In this document: one piece after another, positions 22,040 to 33,205 of the stretch
Numbering within the stretch: position 1 is the stretch's first letter
How the letters are laid out: each line of letters begins with the position of its first letter
The notes under the pieces: generated by a model
Database searches by the model: none
What the model was told of the DNA's origin: nothing
What the model saw: only the letters and a program-made list of their open reading frames with translations
From: Aphrophora alni
Taxonomy: Eukaryota > Arthropoda > Insecta > Hemiptera > Aphrophoridae
Assembly (NCBI GenBank): GCA_963513935.1
Contig: OY740772.1
Span: forward strand, 98,971,340-99,035,339
Direction of reading: 5' to 3'
Length of the DNA stretch: 64,000 nucleotides
Translations under genes and position numbers: made by a program

Positions 22040-22620
22040 GTTTCGGGTAATGTGGTTGCTATATGTTCTGATAGCCAGGTACTATGGCTCCACAATAATA
22101 TTGAGTTTTGCTTGTTGCCGTTTTGCTAGTTCTCGTCTCTGAGGCGGATGAGATTTGTTTGAGTCTTGGGATACAGAGAAGCGAGATAGCTGATAAATTA
22201 GCAGAGAGTGGGGCTGGGGAACCTCCCACCCTGAGATAACTGTCATTCCACGAGTATATGTCGATGTGAGGTAAGGGAAGCTTTTCGGTCCGAATACACT
22301 CATAGATGGAAAAAGATGTTAGGTTGCCAGAGACTTTTTTAGATGATCTCTGTTGACCATACATCGGGGGAAAAAAAGTAAAGGTTTTTTGAAATAAAAA
22401 GTTGAGTTAGTTGTTGGTCTTCTGGACATTTCTCACGGAAAAGGTGCCTTTATCGTATTTATGGTTGTGGTGTATCCGCACTGTCATACATAAAGGGGCG
22501 GTTCTGTTGTAAAATTCTGTCCGTCTCATGTGGAGCAGAGGACCTGATGGAGATATAATGTACCTGCAGTATGATGTTATACGTCAAGAAATGAAACACA
22601 ATTCATAAAGACTTTTTTCT
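22040..22620 (+). pseudogene. decayed RNase H and zinc-finger end of a second non-LTR retrotransposon
   Basis: Three landmarks follow one another on the + strand in the order expected for an RNase H-bearing LINE C-terminus. ICSDSQVLWL at about 22,061-22,090 is the SDSQ motif with the second catalytic Asp. EIADKLAESGAGEPP at 22,183-22,227 is the usual N/S-E-x-A-D-x-L-A motif. CGAEDLMEI, stop, CTCS at 22,529-22,572 resembles a C-x2-C/H/C finger with ED and HI(L)-C-x-C. The frames differ (2, 1, 2) and stops intervene, so the gene is dead. Family knowledge: RNase H followed by this finger is typical of R1- and I-type elements. The rest of that element is absent. An antisense open frame of 101 codons here is only a shadow. 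Confidence 0.65.
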
Positions 22621-22727
22621 TTTCATGGATATTGCTATGGATATTTGTAATGCAAACAACACTTAAAGCTAAATTCGTTGTTTGTAGGTGCTAGAGAAAA
22701 AAAGTTAACTCCTAGAACTGAGATAAA

Positions 22728-22752
22728 TTTTTTTTTTTTTTTTTTTTTTTTA
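22728..22752 (-). terminator. A-tail of the jockey-like element
   Basis: A 25-base T run on the + strand is the poly-A tail of the minus-strand element. Just before it on the minus strand is CAATAAA, a polyadenylation signal. The 3' untranslated region from the stop codon at 22,868 is therefore only ~115 bases. Confidence 0.85.
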
Positions 22753-22867
22753 TTGATTTTTTATTACAACTGAGTAAGATGTACTCATCTAGTAATTTAT
22801 TCCTCATAAATGAATAACGTTTGTAAGGGATATAACCCAATGGTTACTCCCTATCACTAATTGTCCA

Positions 22868-25154
22868 TCAAATCAAATCCGAAGGCTTGGTTCTCTTCAG
22901 TCTTCTTCCAGTTACATCCAACATCCCTCGTAACTCATGACGTTCGTGGTGCCTGATGCGCTGTCTGTGCTTCTCTGCCTGCTTTTTTATTTCATCTCTG
23001 ACAGTATCTATTTTGAGGTCCCTATGTAAATCTTCATTTTTGATGAACCAGGGTGCGTTAACTATACATCTTAACACCTTATTTTGGAACACTTGGATTA
23101 TATTTATATTTTTCTTATTAGTGCAGCCCCATAGCTGAATCCCATATGTCCACACTGGTCTCAGGACCTGCTTATATATCAACAGCTTATTATGGATTGA
23201 CAGTTGTGATTGTCTTCCAAGCAGCCAATACATTTTCCTGAACTTTAGATTTAATTCTTGTTTTTTCTTTTTGACATGTTCCTTCCATTTCAGCTTTACG
23301 TCAAGTGTCATTCCAAGGTACTTAGCCGAGTTGGCATGAGGAACCTGTTTAGAATTTATTATAATTGGAATACGATGTTCGTTCTTATTATTTGTAAAGT
23401 TAACATTGACTGATTTCTCTTCATTAAGACTAATGCGCCATTTTTTAGTCCATGTGCACACCTCATCAGCGACCCTCTGGAGTTTAATTACAGCTTCTTC
23501 GGTTTTCTTATCAGTCACTAAAATCGCCGTGTCATCAGCAAATGTACCTATGGTTGTATCATCTGGTGTAGGAATGTCCCTTGTGTACAATAAGTACAGG
23601 ATAGGTCCCAACACACTACCCTGTGGCACCCCAGCAGATATTTTCTTCAGTCCTGAGTATTCGGCTTCATATTTCACTCGAAAGTGTCTATCAGATAGAT
23701 ATGACTTCAAAATAGTGTAGTACTGCTTTGGTAAATCTCTTTGCAATTTCCACACCAGTCCGTCATGCCATACCCTATCAAATGCCTTTGCTACATCCAA
23801 GAAGACACTTGCACATGTTTCTCCTTTCTCAAACGCATTTTCTACTACATTTGTGATCCTATGGACTTGATCTATTGTAGCATGGCTACGCCTAAATCCA
23901 AATTGATGGTCAGGAATAAAATTTCTGTCCTCAATGATGGGCATGAGTCTCTTTAACAATAGCTTCTCAAACAACTTTGAGATTATTGGTAGTAACGAAA
24001 TTGGTCTATATGAATTCTTGTCATTAGATTGTTTGTCAGGTTTTAGTATCATAACGACTTCAGCTACCTTCCACTGAAGAGGAACATACTTAATCCTTAA
24101 GCACGCATTGATCAAATAGAGCAACTTCCTAAGTCCTTTCTCTGGTAGGGCTTTTACTATTTGGCCAGTAATCAAGTCATAACCTGGGGCCTTTTTTGAG
24201 TTTAAATTAGTTTTGATTTCCTTTTTTAGTTCCTGAAGTGTCACCGGAGTTATCTCTACATCATCCTGCTTTTCAATTGGAGGTATGCTTTCTTCCTCTG
24301 TTTGTCTGGGTAGGGGTTGAAACGTTTCCTCTAAGTATTCCGCGAAGAGGTTTGCTTTTTGCAGGCTACTTCTGGCCCATGTACCATCTGCAGTTTTAAT
24401 CGGAGGAACCTGTATTATAGGTCTTTTAATTCCTTTTGTTGCCTTCCAGAGGAAGTGCTCTCCATTTTTTATGAGTGGATAGACTATCTAAGAATCTATT
24501 AATTGATTCATTCTTCAGTTCACTAATATAAGATTTTATTTCGTTACACAATTTATTTAACTTTGTTTTTGTCTCTGGATGTCGATTCCTTTGCCAGTCT
24601 TTCCTTGTCTTCCTTTTTTCCCTAATTAGTTCCCTTAATGTAACTGGATAGTTAATTTCTCTATTCCATTGTTTATGGCTTACAGGCGTACTCTTCCACG
24701 CAGCATGTTGAATGACTTCGTTAAACGCATCAAGCTCCTCTTCTAATTGAAATACATTTTTAATGGGTACATTCACGTTTAAGTTTTCTTCCAACAGGTC
24801 TCCAAACATGGTCCAATCAGTTTTAGCATTTGTTAGTTTGGGGGTAGTTGTCTTGTTTAAAATTATGAGTTCACTAATTGTCAATATAACTGGGGAGTGG
24901 TCCGAAGAAAGGCTCTCATTATTTTCAACTTGGATATATTTTTCCGAAATTCCTCTGGATATGAAAAAATCTATAATGTCTGGAATCTTATTTATGTCTG
25001 CCGGCCAGTAGGTAGGTCTACCCCCTGAATGAAAGCTACATGCTAGAGCTGTTCCTGCCTCAAATAGTTCTTTCCCTTTTGGGTTATTTAATCTTGATCC
25101 CCAATATAAATTCTTAGCGTTGAAGTCTCCTCCAATAATAAAGCTTCTTCCAAT
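22868..25154 (-). pseudogene. ORF2 (endonuclease end plus reverse transcriptase) of the jockey-type element
   Basis: The minus strand opens with the C-terminal part of an AP-like endonuclease. GRSFIIGGDFNAKN and WGSRL come first, then IPDIIDFFIS and SSDHSPV, which carry the metal and histidine residues of that family. A linker follows, then a frameshift in an A6 run at about 24,464. Beyond it a jockey signature (FLWKATKGIKRP, ADGTWARSS) and the reverse transcriptase are in frame to the stop at 22,868. In the 458-residue frame starting at 24,244 I see KAPGYDLI (18-25), YRPISLLP (79-86), QFGFRR (114-119), FLDVAKAFDRVWH (148-160), SAGVPQGSVLGPILY (203-217) and the catalytic FADD (235-238). The thumb and C-terminal tail (YGIQLWG, then VFQNKVLRCIVNAPW) end normally. 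With one frameshift and no stop elsewhere, it died recently. It would have made the nicking and reverse-transcribing enzyme of the element. It is not a host gene. Confidence 0.9.
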
Positions 25155-25163
25155 ATTTTCATT
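25155..25163. other. junction of duplicated block copy II with the retrotransposon
   Basis: The sequence ATATTTT ends the retrotransposon side (25,153-25,159) and also follows the other end of copy II (26,425-26,431). It is either a 7 bp target-site duplication or microhomology at the breakpoints. Confidence 0.6.
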
Positions 25164-25324
25164 GACTGGTCTTGAAAACTAGAAAATATTTACTATTTAT
25201 TTTATTGCAGAGTAAAAAATATTTTTTCGGCAGAAGCTTAAATTATCGAAATAGTGTCACAAAAGATGTTGAATGCTTTTTTATTACTCGTTTCGTACAT
25301 ATAATTTTTGCATGTGAAGAATTC

Positions 25325-25905
25325 TCGTTTCGGGTAATGTGGTTGCTATATGTTCTGATAGCCAGATGCTATGTCTCCACAATAATATTGAGTTTGGCTT
25401 GTTGCCGTTTTGCTAGTTCTCGTCTCTGAGGCGGATGAGATTTGTTTGAGTCTTGGGATACAGAGAAGCGAGATAGCTGATAAATTAGCAGAGAGTGGGG
25501 CTGGGGAACCTCCCACCCTGAGATAACTGTCATTCCACGAGTATATGTCGATGTGAGGTAAGGGAAGATTTTCGGTCCGAATACACTCGTAGATGGAAAA
25601 AGATGTTAGGTTGCCAGAGACTTTTTTAGATGATCTCTGTTGACCATACATCTCGGGGGAAAAAAAGTAAAGGTTTTTTGAAATAAGAAGTTGAGTTCGT
25701 TGTTGGTCTTCTGGACATTTCTCCCTGAAAAGGTGCCTTTATCGTATTTATGGTTGTGGTGTATCCGCACTGTCATACATAAAGGGGCGGTTCTGTTGTA
25801 AAATTCTGTCCGTCTCATGTGGAGCAGAGGACCTGATGGAGATATAATGTACCTGCAGTATGATGTTATACGTCAAGAAATGAAACACAATTCATAAAGA
25901 CTTTT
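25325..25905 (+). pseudogene. second copy of the decayed RNase H and zinc-finger relic
   Basis: Same landmarks as at 22,040: SDSQ at 25,354, EIADKLAESGAGEPP near 25,468, and CGAEDLMEI, stop, CTCS near 25,815. The frame breaks are shared with copy I, so the gene was already dead before the duplication. Confidence 0.65.
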
Positions 25906-26015
25906 TTCTTTTCATGGATATTGCTATGGATATTTGTAATGCAAACAACACTTAAAGCTAAATTCGTTGTTTGTAGGTGCTAGAGAAAAAAAGTTAACTC
26001 CTAGAACTGAGATAA

Positions 26016-26036
26016 ATTTTTTATTTTTTTTTATTG
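26016..26036 (-). terminator. A-tail of the retrotransposon fragment in copy II
   Basis: T6 A T9 on the + strand, corresponding to the uninterrupted T25 of copy I. The tract has shortened or been interrupted since duplication. Confidence 0.75.
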
Positions 26037-26148
26037 ATTTTTTATTACAACTGAGTAAGATGTACTCATCTAGTAATTTATTCCTCATAAATGAATAACG
26101 TTTGTAAGGGATATAACCCAATGGTTACTCCCTATCACTAATTGTCCA

Positions 26149-26427
26149 TCAAATCAAATCCGAAGGCTTGGTTCTCTTCAGTCTTCTTCCAGTTACATCC
26201 AACATCCCTCGTAACTCATGACGTTCGTGGTGCCTGATGCGCTGTCTGTGCTTCTCTGCCTGCTTTTTTATTTCATCTCTGACAGTATCTATTTTGAGGT
26301 CCCTATGTAAATCTTCATTTCTGATGAACCAGGGTGCGTTAACTATACATCTTAACACATTATTTTGGAACACTTGGATTATATTTATATTTTTCTTATT
26401 AGTGCAGCCCCATAGCTGAATCCCATA
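26149..26427 (-). pseudogene. C-terminal 93 codons of jockey-type ORF2
   Basis: Matches the last 93 residues of the frame ending at 22,868, with few substitutions (for example FQNNVLRC for FQNKVLRC). It starts abruptly at the edge of copy II. It lacks all catalytic motifs. Confidence 0.9.
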
Positions 26428-26429
26428 TT

Positions 26430-28540
26430 TTTAGAAATCTGTGGGTAAACATTTTTAACATCATAACACTCCTAAGAAGGATTTATATTTAAACTTAATT
26501 TCCTCCAAAATAACAAAAATTGTGGGGATACTGGGTCGGGAAATGTTTTGGTTCGTTACTAAAACGAAGCATAAAACATTTCTTTCACCCCTTTTTACGT
26601 TTTCTTTGTACTGACCATGTGTGTGACAGAATATAATCTGAATAAAAATTTACATTTAATACAAAACAATCTTGACGTTTATCACAAGCCTCGTCGCTGA
26701 ATTGAGATGTTTCACTTCGCCCACGACATTCTTTAATGGAATGACTCTGCTAACTTGCATTTCCAGAGCCATCACTCCGGACAGAATGAAGTATATATGT
26801 ATTGTGTAAACGATACTTTATCTAATTTTGTATTTATTGAAGATATTCCTCCCGGATTAAACAAAAAGTTAAACGAAACGATAAAATACTTTATACCGTC
26901 AATTTTTGATATCAAGTTATACTTTTTAATGATATTATGGACAATATTTTTTAAATAAACTGTTATTAACGATAAATGGACAAAAATCACTATTTGTTGA
27001 CAATTGTAGAGATGGGCTACAATTTGCTGATTTTAAGGTTATCTGTTTAGGAAATTTTATATCACACCACTTTACTTCATTGATTTTATTTCAGTAGAAA
27101 GTTGTTTAAGAAAAACGGTAAAAACATTAAATTTTGTCCATTTTGAAAAAAAAACTCTTTTTGAAACCGACGGCTATAATAATCTTGTTAATGGATATTA
27201 TAATGACGCACGCTTTTTGGGATTATTTGCCCATTTTTTTAGTTTAATATTCCATTTGAAAATCGGTACATTGTGTTTTTTAGGAAAGTCCAATTATAAA
27301 AATTGCTCTGTTATAGACACAACGTACCTCTGGTTTTGGGTAAGATTAAACAATTTTTCCCCTTTTACATGGTCTATAAAATACGTTGGTAATGGGTTAA
27401 TATAAAAAAGTCTTTTCGGTTTGTTTATATTTTTTAAATAGTGATGCCCTAAAATCTGGATGGAATGATAACTAGTATACGTTTTTGGATACCTCGAACT
27501 ACACTTTCAGTTAAAAAAACTGCTTTGTATACATTTCTTGAAAAAAATCTTGTCTTAAAATAAAAATGTTCAATATGTTGTTTATTCTGTTATTAGGGTA
27601 ACCTCCTCGATTTTGTTCATTTTTATTTCATAACATAAACGTAATATAATGGATCAGACAAATTGATTCGGATTTATTCGCAGATTTGGAAGCTTCGTTG
27701 ATGAAATCTCGTCAAAATTTACATGTACGAGAATCTAAACCAAAACTTTAAATTCAGATTTTTTTTTTTTCAAAATCGTAATAACGAATTTAATAATTTA
27801 CTACAATTTAGCTTCTAAATTACCCAAACAAGTATTGGTTACTATTTATTAAACATATAATGGAATAGTTGTTTGTCTATTGATCGTCTGTGTGCTCAGA
27901 TTTTGATTAGGTTTGGTATGTTTTAATACTACCTTTTTCAAATTCGGCTCTACCGATTTAAGTGAATTAGATTTTATATTACAAAAAAGAGAGTTATTGT
28001 TGCAAAACATATCCTTCATAAACTTCAAATTAGAAATAAAGAATGTGTAACCATCTCTACTGCAATATATAGTGTAATAGCTAAAATTTTTATTTAGTTT
28101 CAGTTAAATTTGGTATTAATTTCTGGTAATAAGTTTCTAAATCGTAACTCAGAAACAGTAAATTTACAAATTATAGTACATTATTAAAATTTGCGTTCTT
28201 TCACATAAGCGTGTCATTTGTTTGGTGCGTTTCAATTGCAGGTTTACAATTACCGAGGAAAACAAAAATAAATTGCTCAACAATTAGTTGGCATGGTAAT
28301 TGTGACGGGGGAGAGGAGGGAGAAAGGATTGTAAGGTTTATATAATAATTTCCCCTTCCGCTGTCATTGACGACCGGAAATGATGAAGCAATTGTGCGTC
28401 ACACATCCTTTTAAACTAAATGGCTACGAAGGTCGAATCCATCGAAACTCTTAATGCACTTTAAATGGACGATACTGGATAATTTTAGTAAGAGGGTATT
28501 GCACCCTTTCCAATTTGTGCGGTGTTTAAATGCTTCGGTT
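26430..28540. other. no recognisable feature
   Basis: About 2.1 kb of AT-rich sequence with stops in all frames. At 27,945 CTCTACCGATTT recalls family H, but nothing else aligns. A GC-richer piece with a G run is at 28,295-28,330. Confidence 0.35.
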
Positions 28541-28554
28541 TATTTATTGAATAA

Positions 28555-28745
28555 AAAATGTGAACCAGAGGACCGAGGGAAAACAGAAGAAAAGGAATGA
28601 GAAAATGAAGGAAAGATGGGGAGGAAGTAGTAAGACGAGTAGAAAAAGAATGGAAGTATAGGTAAGGAAAGGAATAAGGGCAAAGGGAAAGAGACTGCAA
28701 TGCATGGGATGCAATAAGAAGAAGGATAGAGAGAGAAAGTGGGAA
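28555..28745. repeat. purine-rich tract (GA-rich on the + strand)
   Basis: Almost only A and G over ~190 bases (GAAAAGGAATGAGAAAATGA, GGAAAGATGGGGAGGAAGTA). Opposite-strand open frames here (rich in S, F, L, P) are composition effects. Confidence 0.8.
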
Positions 28746-28904
28746 AGCGATGTGACCGTCTCCACTTCTTTTGACCAGCTGGAAGCTCCGGCTGGCTGGA
28801 GACCGCGTACACAGTGAAATTAAATGTTATATTTTATTTGAGCGCCGAATTAGATTACAGAAATATTTATAATTTATAAAAAAGACATAACGGCAAGATA
28901 AAGC

Positions 28905-29095
28905 CTTAATAGTGGCCGAAAAACATACAGTTTAATTTAGCTAGCACGTGGCCGAAAATGAACTGACCTCGTCCCGTAGCGGTCTTCCTTCTCGCGGCCC
29001 TCGGAACAGACTCTCGCTCGGCTCGCTGGTTCAAGCCCTCCACTCCTCGTCTCTCCCCCCTTCTACGTAATCTTGCACTGCTCAACAAAATCGCA
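28905..29095. other. GC- and CpG-rich patch between purine tracts
   Basis: CTCGTCCCGTAGCGGTC, TCTCGCGGCCCTCGGAACAG and CTCGCTCGGCTCGCTGG stand out from the AT-rich surroundings. The minus strand holds an initiator-like TCAGTT near 28,965. A promoter or noncoding exon is possible, but I see no splice site or ORF that decides it. Confidence 0.3.
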
Positions 29096-29204
29096 AGTGC
29101 CAATTCATATTTTATTATTTAGAATTCCTTTACATCCTAATTTATACTTATTATAGTTTTGGTTTGGTGGGCTCCTTGGCTGGGCCACAGCGAGGTAGAA
29201 GAAC

Positions 29205-29650
29205 CAGACAGCGAGGGTGGAATGAGATCACGAAAAGATGTGAGAGAAGAATCAGAACGAGCGAGAGGGAGAATGAAAAACGAAGAAGACACAGAGGAAG
29301 TAAAAAGACAAAATAAGTAGAAACAAAATAGAGAGAGGAAGGGGAAACGACAAAGAGAAGATGGAAGTAAGGAGACAAGAGTTGGAGAAAAAGAGGGTGA
29401 GAGAAAGCACTGAATTAAAGAGAAGGATAATGAAAAAGATAGATATAATGAGTATGGAAGGGAGAGAGAATGAAAGGAAAGGAAAGGATCGAAAGAGCAT
29501 GAAAAGCGAGTGGAGAAAGAAGAATGCGAAAGGGGTAAGGGAATGGAGGGAAAGAGAAGAAGGAACAGTTAGCGAAAGGAAGGAGAGATAAAGGAAATAG
29601 AGAGAGAATTATAAACGTAAGAGAAAGTGAAAGGAAGGCGAGAGAGAGAA
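29205..29650. repeat. long purine-rich tract (GA-rich on the + strand)
   Basis: About 445 bases, overwhelmingly A and G, as imperfect GAGA/GAAAGG runs. Open frames on both strands (basic and acidic residues on +, F/L/S/P on -) follow from the composition. Confidence 0.85.
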
Positions 29651-29659
29651 TGTGTAAAT

Positions 29660-30315
29660 AAACGTGAAATGACTTTGTAAAGTTTCTCAATGTCAGTCTG
29701 AAAATTGATTCTTTCCTGAAGTCTACTCTCACTCTTGTTTACTGAAGTTAAACTACGCCCCCAAGCACGTGGCTTTCAAACACAAATAGCACTTTCATAA
29801 ACTTAATTACGTTTGTTTAAAAATAATATTAGACAATTCCAAGCGAAAAACAATTTAATTAATTTGTTATCAAAACAGATAAACAAAGAGCTTTTGTTGA
29901 AGGTCCTGCGACGTCGTTAACATTAATTTAAGAGTGTTTAATATGGGAGAAAATAAATGTGCGGACAGAATATTAGTCTTGTATTTGATAATGAAAAAAT
30001 TAAAACTATCTGTAGAGTGGACGTTTAAGCGAAATACATCTTAAATTATGAAAGTAAACATATTTTCTGCAAAAATGAAATATTGTAAAGGAGAGGGGGT
30101 TGGAAGTAACGTTAAGACATCTGACGTTGTTAGAGAGAGTGAGCGGTCAGTTGGAATGAGAGAGGGATTTGTAGGATTAGAATGTAATGGGTAAATTTGC
30201 CAAGGAGCGGTTGTAACACAATCTAAGATTAAGGCTTTCCTACTTAGATGGCATTACGAGCAAACAACTTTTATAAGCTTTTAACATTATTGTCTGCAGT
30301 TAGTTTTATTTATGG
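29660..30315. other. no recognisable feature
   Basis: AT-rich, with GAGAGAGTGAGCGG near 30,133 as the only compositional oddity. Confidence 0.35.
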
Positions 30316-30317
30316 AT

Positions 30318-30850
30318 TGTTGTAGGTATAAACAAGTTGATGGGCGCCATCTTGATACTTACCCTGCTCTATCATACCCTCTAAATGTAATGCGGGAAAG
30401 TGGATTCTTGGTCTCTGTAGATGTAAATATATTGCTAGACCAAGGGGTTGTACTCGGTAGGGTGTGTTTGTTAGGAACATTTGTTGCGCAGGATTACTGA
30501 ATCTTGTAATTGTTTACCGGTATATTACTAATTTATTGATGTCGGCTAGGACCTACCGGCCCTCGTAGATAAGTATATATTAGGAAATCTCCACTCGCTT
30601 CGCTTCTCGGATTTCATAATCCTCGAAGCTGTCATATTTGAAGGAGTCTCTAATTGTTGAGCTCGTAGCTATACGAATATCACATTTTCTTAGAAGGTTA
30701 GGATTCGAAATTACAATTTTGACAAATTTGTGTAATAAATTGAATAGCACACAAGATATGAACAAAAAATTATCTATTTTGTTCACAGGTTTGGTTAATT
30801 TCACCAAAATTCCATTAAAATTTGAACGGAATCAAAATATCCGGGGAAAA
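30318..30850 (+). repeat. family C repeat (head to middle)
   Basis: Head AACAAGTTGATGGGCGCCAT and ACTTACCCTGCTCTATCATA. Middle GGCTAGGACCTACCGG, CCTCGTAGATAAG and CACTCGCTTCGCTTCTCGGA, then TTCGAAATTACAATTTTGAC. This copy links head and middle without a break and is the best guide to the family's order. Confidence 0.75.
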
Positions 30851-30889
30851 TGATGTACGGTATAGCAAAATATATTGATTAAAACCAAA

Positions 30890-31155
30890 CCTCCCTCAGA
30901 GTCTCGTTTATAGTAAGTACGAGCACGGCAATTCCCAGTGACCCTAACTGGATTTACACTTTTTTTCATATAGCATTGGGTTAGATCTCTCTCTTTCATC
31001 CTATCAGATCTCTCTTGATCAACTCTTTTTCCTTTCTTAGCTTGACGCTATTAGAGTATTCGAGGACAAGGATTCTTTATTATATGTCCTTTCCTTCCTT
31101 TTTTTTATAAGGCCACTGATGAGCGAGAGACATTTACGCCTTTAAACAACAATGT
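30890..31155 (-). repeat. family A interspersed repeat (near full length)
   Basis: From CCCTCAGAGTCTCGTTTATA through GACGCTATTAGAGTATTCGA to ACGCCTTTAAACAACAATGT. Confidence 0.85.
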
Positions 31156-31159
31156 GAAA

Positions 31160-31785
31160 TAAAAGTCTATCCGCGTGTTTGATGTAGACAGACAATGCCT
31201 ATGTGGGAGAAAATAAAATTAGAAATCGGCCCGTGTGTCCGTGAAAAGGTTGAAATTATTCTAAAAACAATCGAGACTTTTCAGCAACACAATGTTTAGG
31301 ACGATTTGTATGAAATGTTGTAGATATGTCCATAATCAAAGTTACGTCATTTGACAATCAACTTCTATTTTAATTTATTTAAAAGTTGTTGCGTTATAAC
31401 TAGAAACTGTGTTACCGCAAACCATAATGATACGTGACTGGTTGGTCACTAATAACTAATAACCACACTAGGTTAGTATACTGGATTTAAAGTATTTTTA
31501 TAGCTGAAGAAAGATGAATATAGCCTATAGCTGAATTACCCGATTGTTTTCTTTAAAAATATTGTGTTTTAAGCAAAAAATAGCTAATTTAAGATCCAAT
31601 AAACCATTAAAATGTGGTTGTTTGTTTTTTTGAAATAATTTCTGTTTATTTGTGATTGCTTTGTTTCCCCCAAATTGTTGAGACGAAAACCTCGGATTTA
31701 ACAACAAAACAGATTATAAAATGAAGATTCCTATTGCTGGAATGCACCTATTGTGTCGAGTATTAGACTTTGTCAAGATATACCT
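31160..31785. other. no recognisable feature
   Basis: AT-rich, no assigned repeat. Confidence 0.35.
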
Positions 31786-31787
31786 TA

Positions 31788-31848
31788 TAGGAATCCAGCT
31801 AGGATTCTCGGGTTTGCCACGTCCGTACTCACTATGATTGAGCCATTA
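31788..31848 (+). repeat. family A 3' end fragment
   Basis: ATCCAGCTAGGATTCTCGGG, TTTGCCACGTCCGTACTCAC, then TGAGCC. Confidence 0.7.
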
Positions 31849-31849
31849 G

Positions 31850-32635
31850 GCATAGTTTTTCCCGGTCCTCTAAAGCCTAAACGATTGCACCGATTTTGAT
31901 GAAATTTTTATGTGGATGTATTTTGGTAATGTGTCAAAACTGTTTTTCCCCAGTTTTTCAAAACTTAAAATTACGGGAGTAGGTGCCATATCGCCGAAAC
32001 AAAAATCCCATTAAATAATATCTTTATAAAAACGGCCTCTAAATGCACAAAACGTTCCAGTCAAGATATTCACAAAAAATACGCGTGCCCATTGGGGATC
32101 TTACAATTTCTCAAAATCAACTCCTACGATTTCTCTCAAATTTTGACGTAAAGTTTGTGTGTGTGTGGAAAATCATAAGTAAAACAGTTATTACAATCGA
32201 ATACAGTTTAACGCGTAGAACGTGTTCATGGATTGTTTATATCACATCTACTCCCAAAATATAAACCACGTGCAAAGGAAGTTGAACGGTTTTGTCTGTA
32301 ATTCGGTATACAGACGGATCTAGATAAATAAACAATGGGAAAATAGCACAAGCTTTCTCACTAACCCATTCCTAAAACCAAATAAAACTAATCGTCACCA
32401 AAAATATCGTTCGGTAGTTGAACTAGGGATACCGATCAAGTTGAATATATTTTTTAACTTGCTTCGCTCGTGCTATAAACCCATCCTCAGTGTATTTTAT
32501 AAAATAGGGAGTTTGGTAACCATCAGTCGAGGTTAGGTTAGATGTTAATTGTACATGAACAGTGATAATGTTTTACTTGTATCTTCCAACCAAAACAATT
32601 TTACTAAAATTTGAATGTAATTGTTTGAGTCGGTA
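31850..32635. other. no clear feature; family H phrase at the start
   Basis: TTGCACCGATTTTGATGAAA at 31,885 is the family H phrase. The remainder has no assigned repeat or gene. Confidence 0.3.
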
Positions 32636-32780
32636 TTGAGAAATTACGCCATTTATAAGTAACTCACGAACCGGCATTTTTGGAGATTTTTGTTTTGTTT
32701 GGGGTTTAGAGGCTACACTTGACTCAAAATTTATAAAAAATAATATTGAATTTTTTTGCTCTATTCCTGTGTTTTGAGTT

Positions 32781-33042
32781 ATATATACAGGGTGTCCTGA
32801 AAAAGGTAAACTAACTATTCATTTTCGGATTGTATACATCAAAACAAACAAAAAATGACAAATAACATAGCCTACTGTATAGTCGAATTCCGGTTTATTA
32901 TCAGTCTATTCATTTTGTATGTTACAAGTGTAAAAATCCATTTTACAGCAGCCATTTTGAAAACGATAAAAATAAAGTATTTGTGTTTGGAACACTTGTA
33001 AAACGTAACATATAAAATGCTTATACTAAATCTGAATTCAAT

Positions 33043-33079
<37 letters not shown>

Positions 33080-33205
33080 GAACAAAATGGCGATAGACGG
33101 ATAATGAAGCGCGGAATTCGACTATATGTTATTAACATTTTTTGTTCGTTTTGATGTATGCAGTCCGAAAATGAATAGCCAGTTTACCTTTTTCCAAGGC
33201 ACACG
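32781..33205. mobile_element. foldback MITE with ~150 bp arms, tip ATACAGGGTGTCC
   Basis: The left arm from 32,784 (ATATACAGGGTGTCCTGAAA) pairs with the right arm ending at 33,205 (reverse: ...CCTTGGAAAAAGGTAAACT). Shared blocks are AAAAGGTAAACT, TATTCATTTTCGGA, ATACATCAAAAC and TAGTCGAATTCCG. The loop holds a 30-base T run. No ORF of note. Confidence 0.85.
33046..33075. repeat. poly-T tract
   Basis: Thirty T in the loop of the MITE. Confidence 0.9.

Larger units (their letters stand above)
21878..23147. repeat. 1,270 bp duplicated block, copy I
   Basis: From TCATTGACTGGTCTTGAAAA to GCTGAATCCCATAT this block is nearly identical to 25,159-26,428, with only scattered substitutions and small indels. 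It contains the RNase H relic on the + strand and then the 3' end of the jockey-like element on the minus strand, so the duplicated unit crosses an element boundary. This shows the duplication was not ordinary retrotransposition of one element. Confidence 0.92.
22728..25154 (-). mobile_element. 5'-truncated jockey-type non-LTR retrotransposon
   Basis: Runs on the minus strand from a mid-endonuclease 5' break at about 25,154 to the A-tail at 22,728. ORF1 and the first half of the endonuclease are missing, the usual outcome of incomplete target-primed reverse transcription. The break coincides with the junction to the second copy of the duplicated block, so the true 5' end may have been lost in that event. 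Confidence 0.88.
25159..26428. repeat. 1,270 bp duplicated block, copy II
   Basis: Direct repeat of 21,878-23,147, same orientation and same length. It ends abruptly at CCCATAT, inside the reverse transcriptase frame, next to unrelated AT-rich sequence. Confidence 0.92.

Noticed and set aside
22059..22364. 101-codon minus-strand frame conserved in both duplicated copies (also 25,346-25,651)
   Set aside because: Conservation follows from the recent block duplication. The opposite strand carries recognisable RNase H motifs, so this frame is a shadow.
28544..29732. Open frames of 60-105 codons on both strands
   Set aside because: They are rich in S/F/L/P on one strand and K/E/R on the other because of the purine tracts. 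No motifs.
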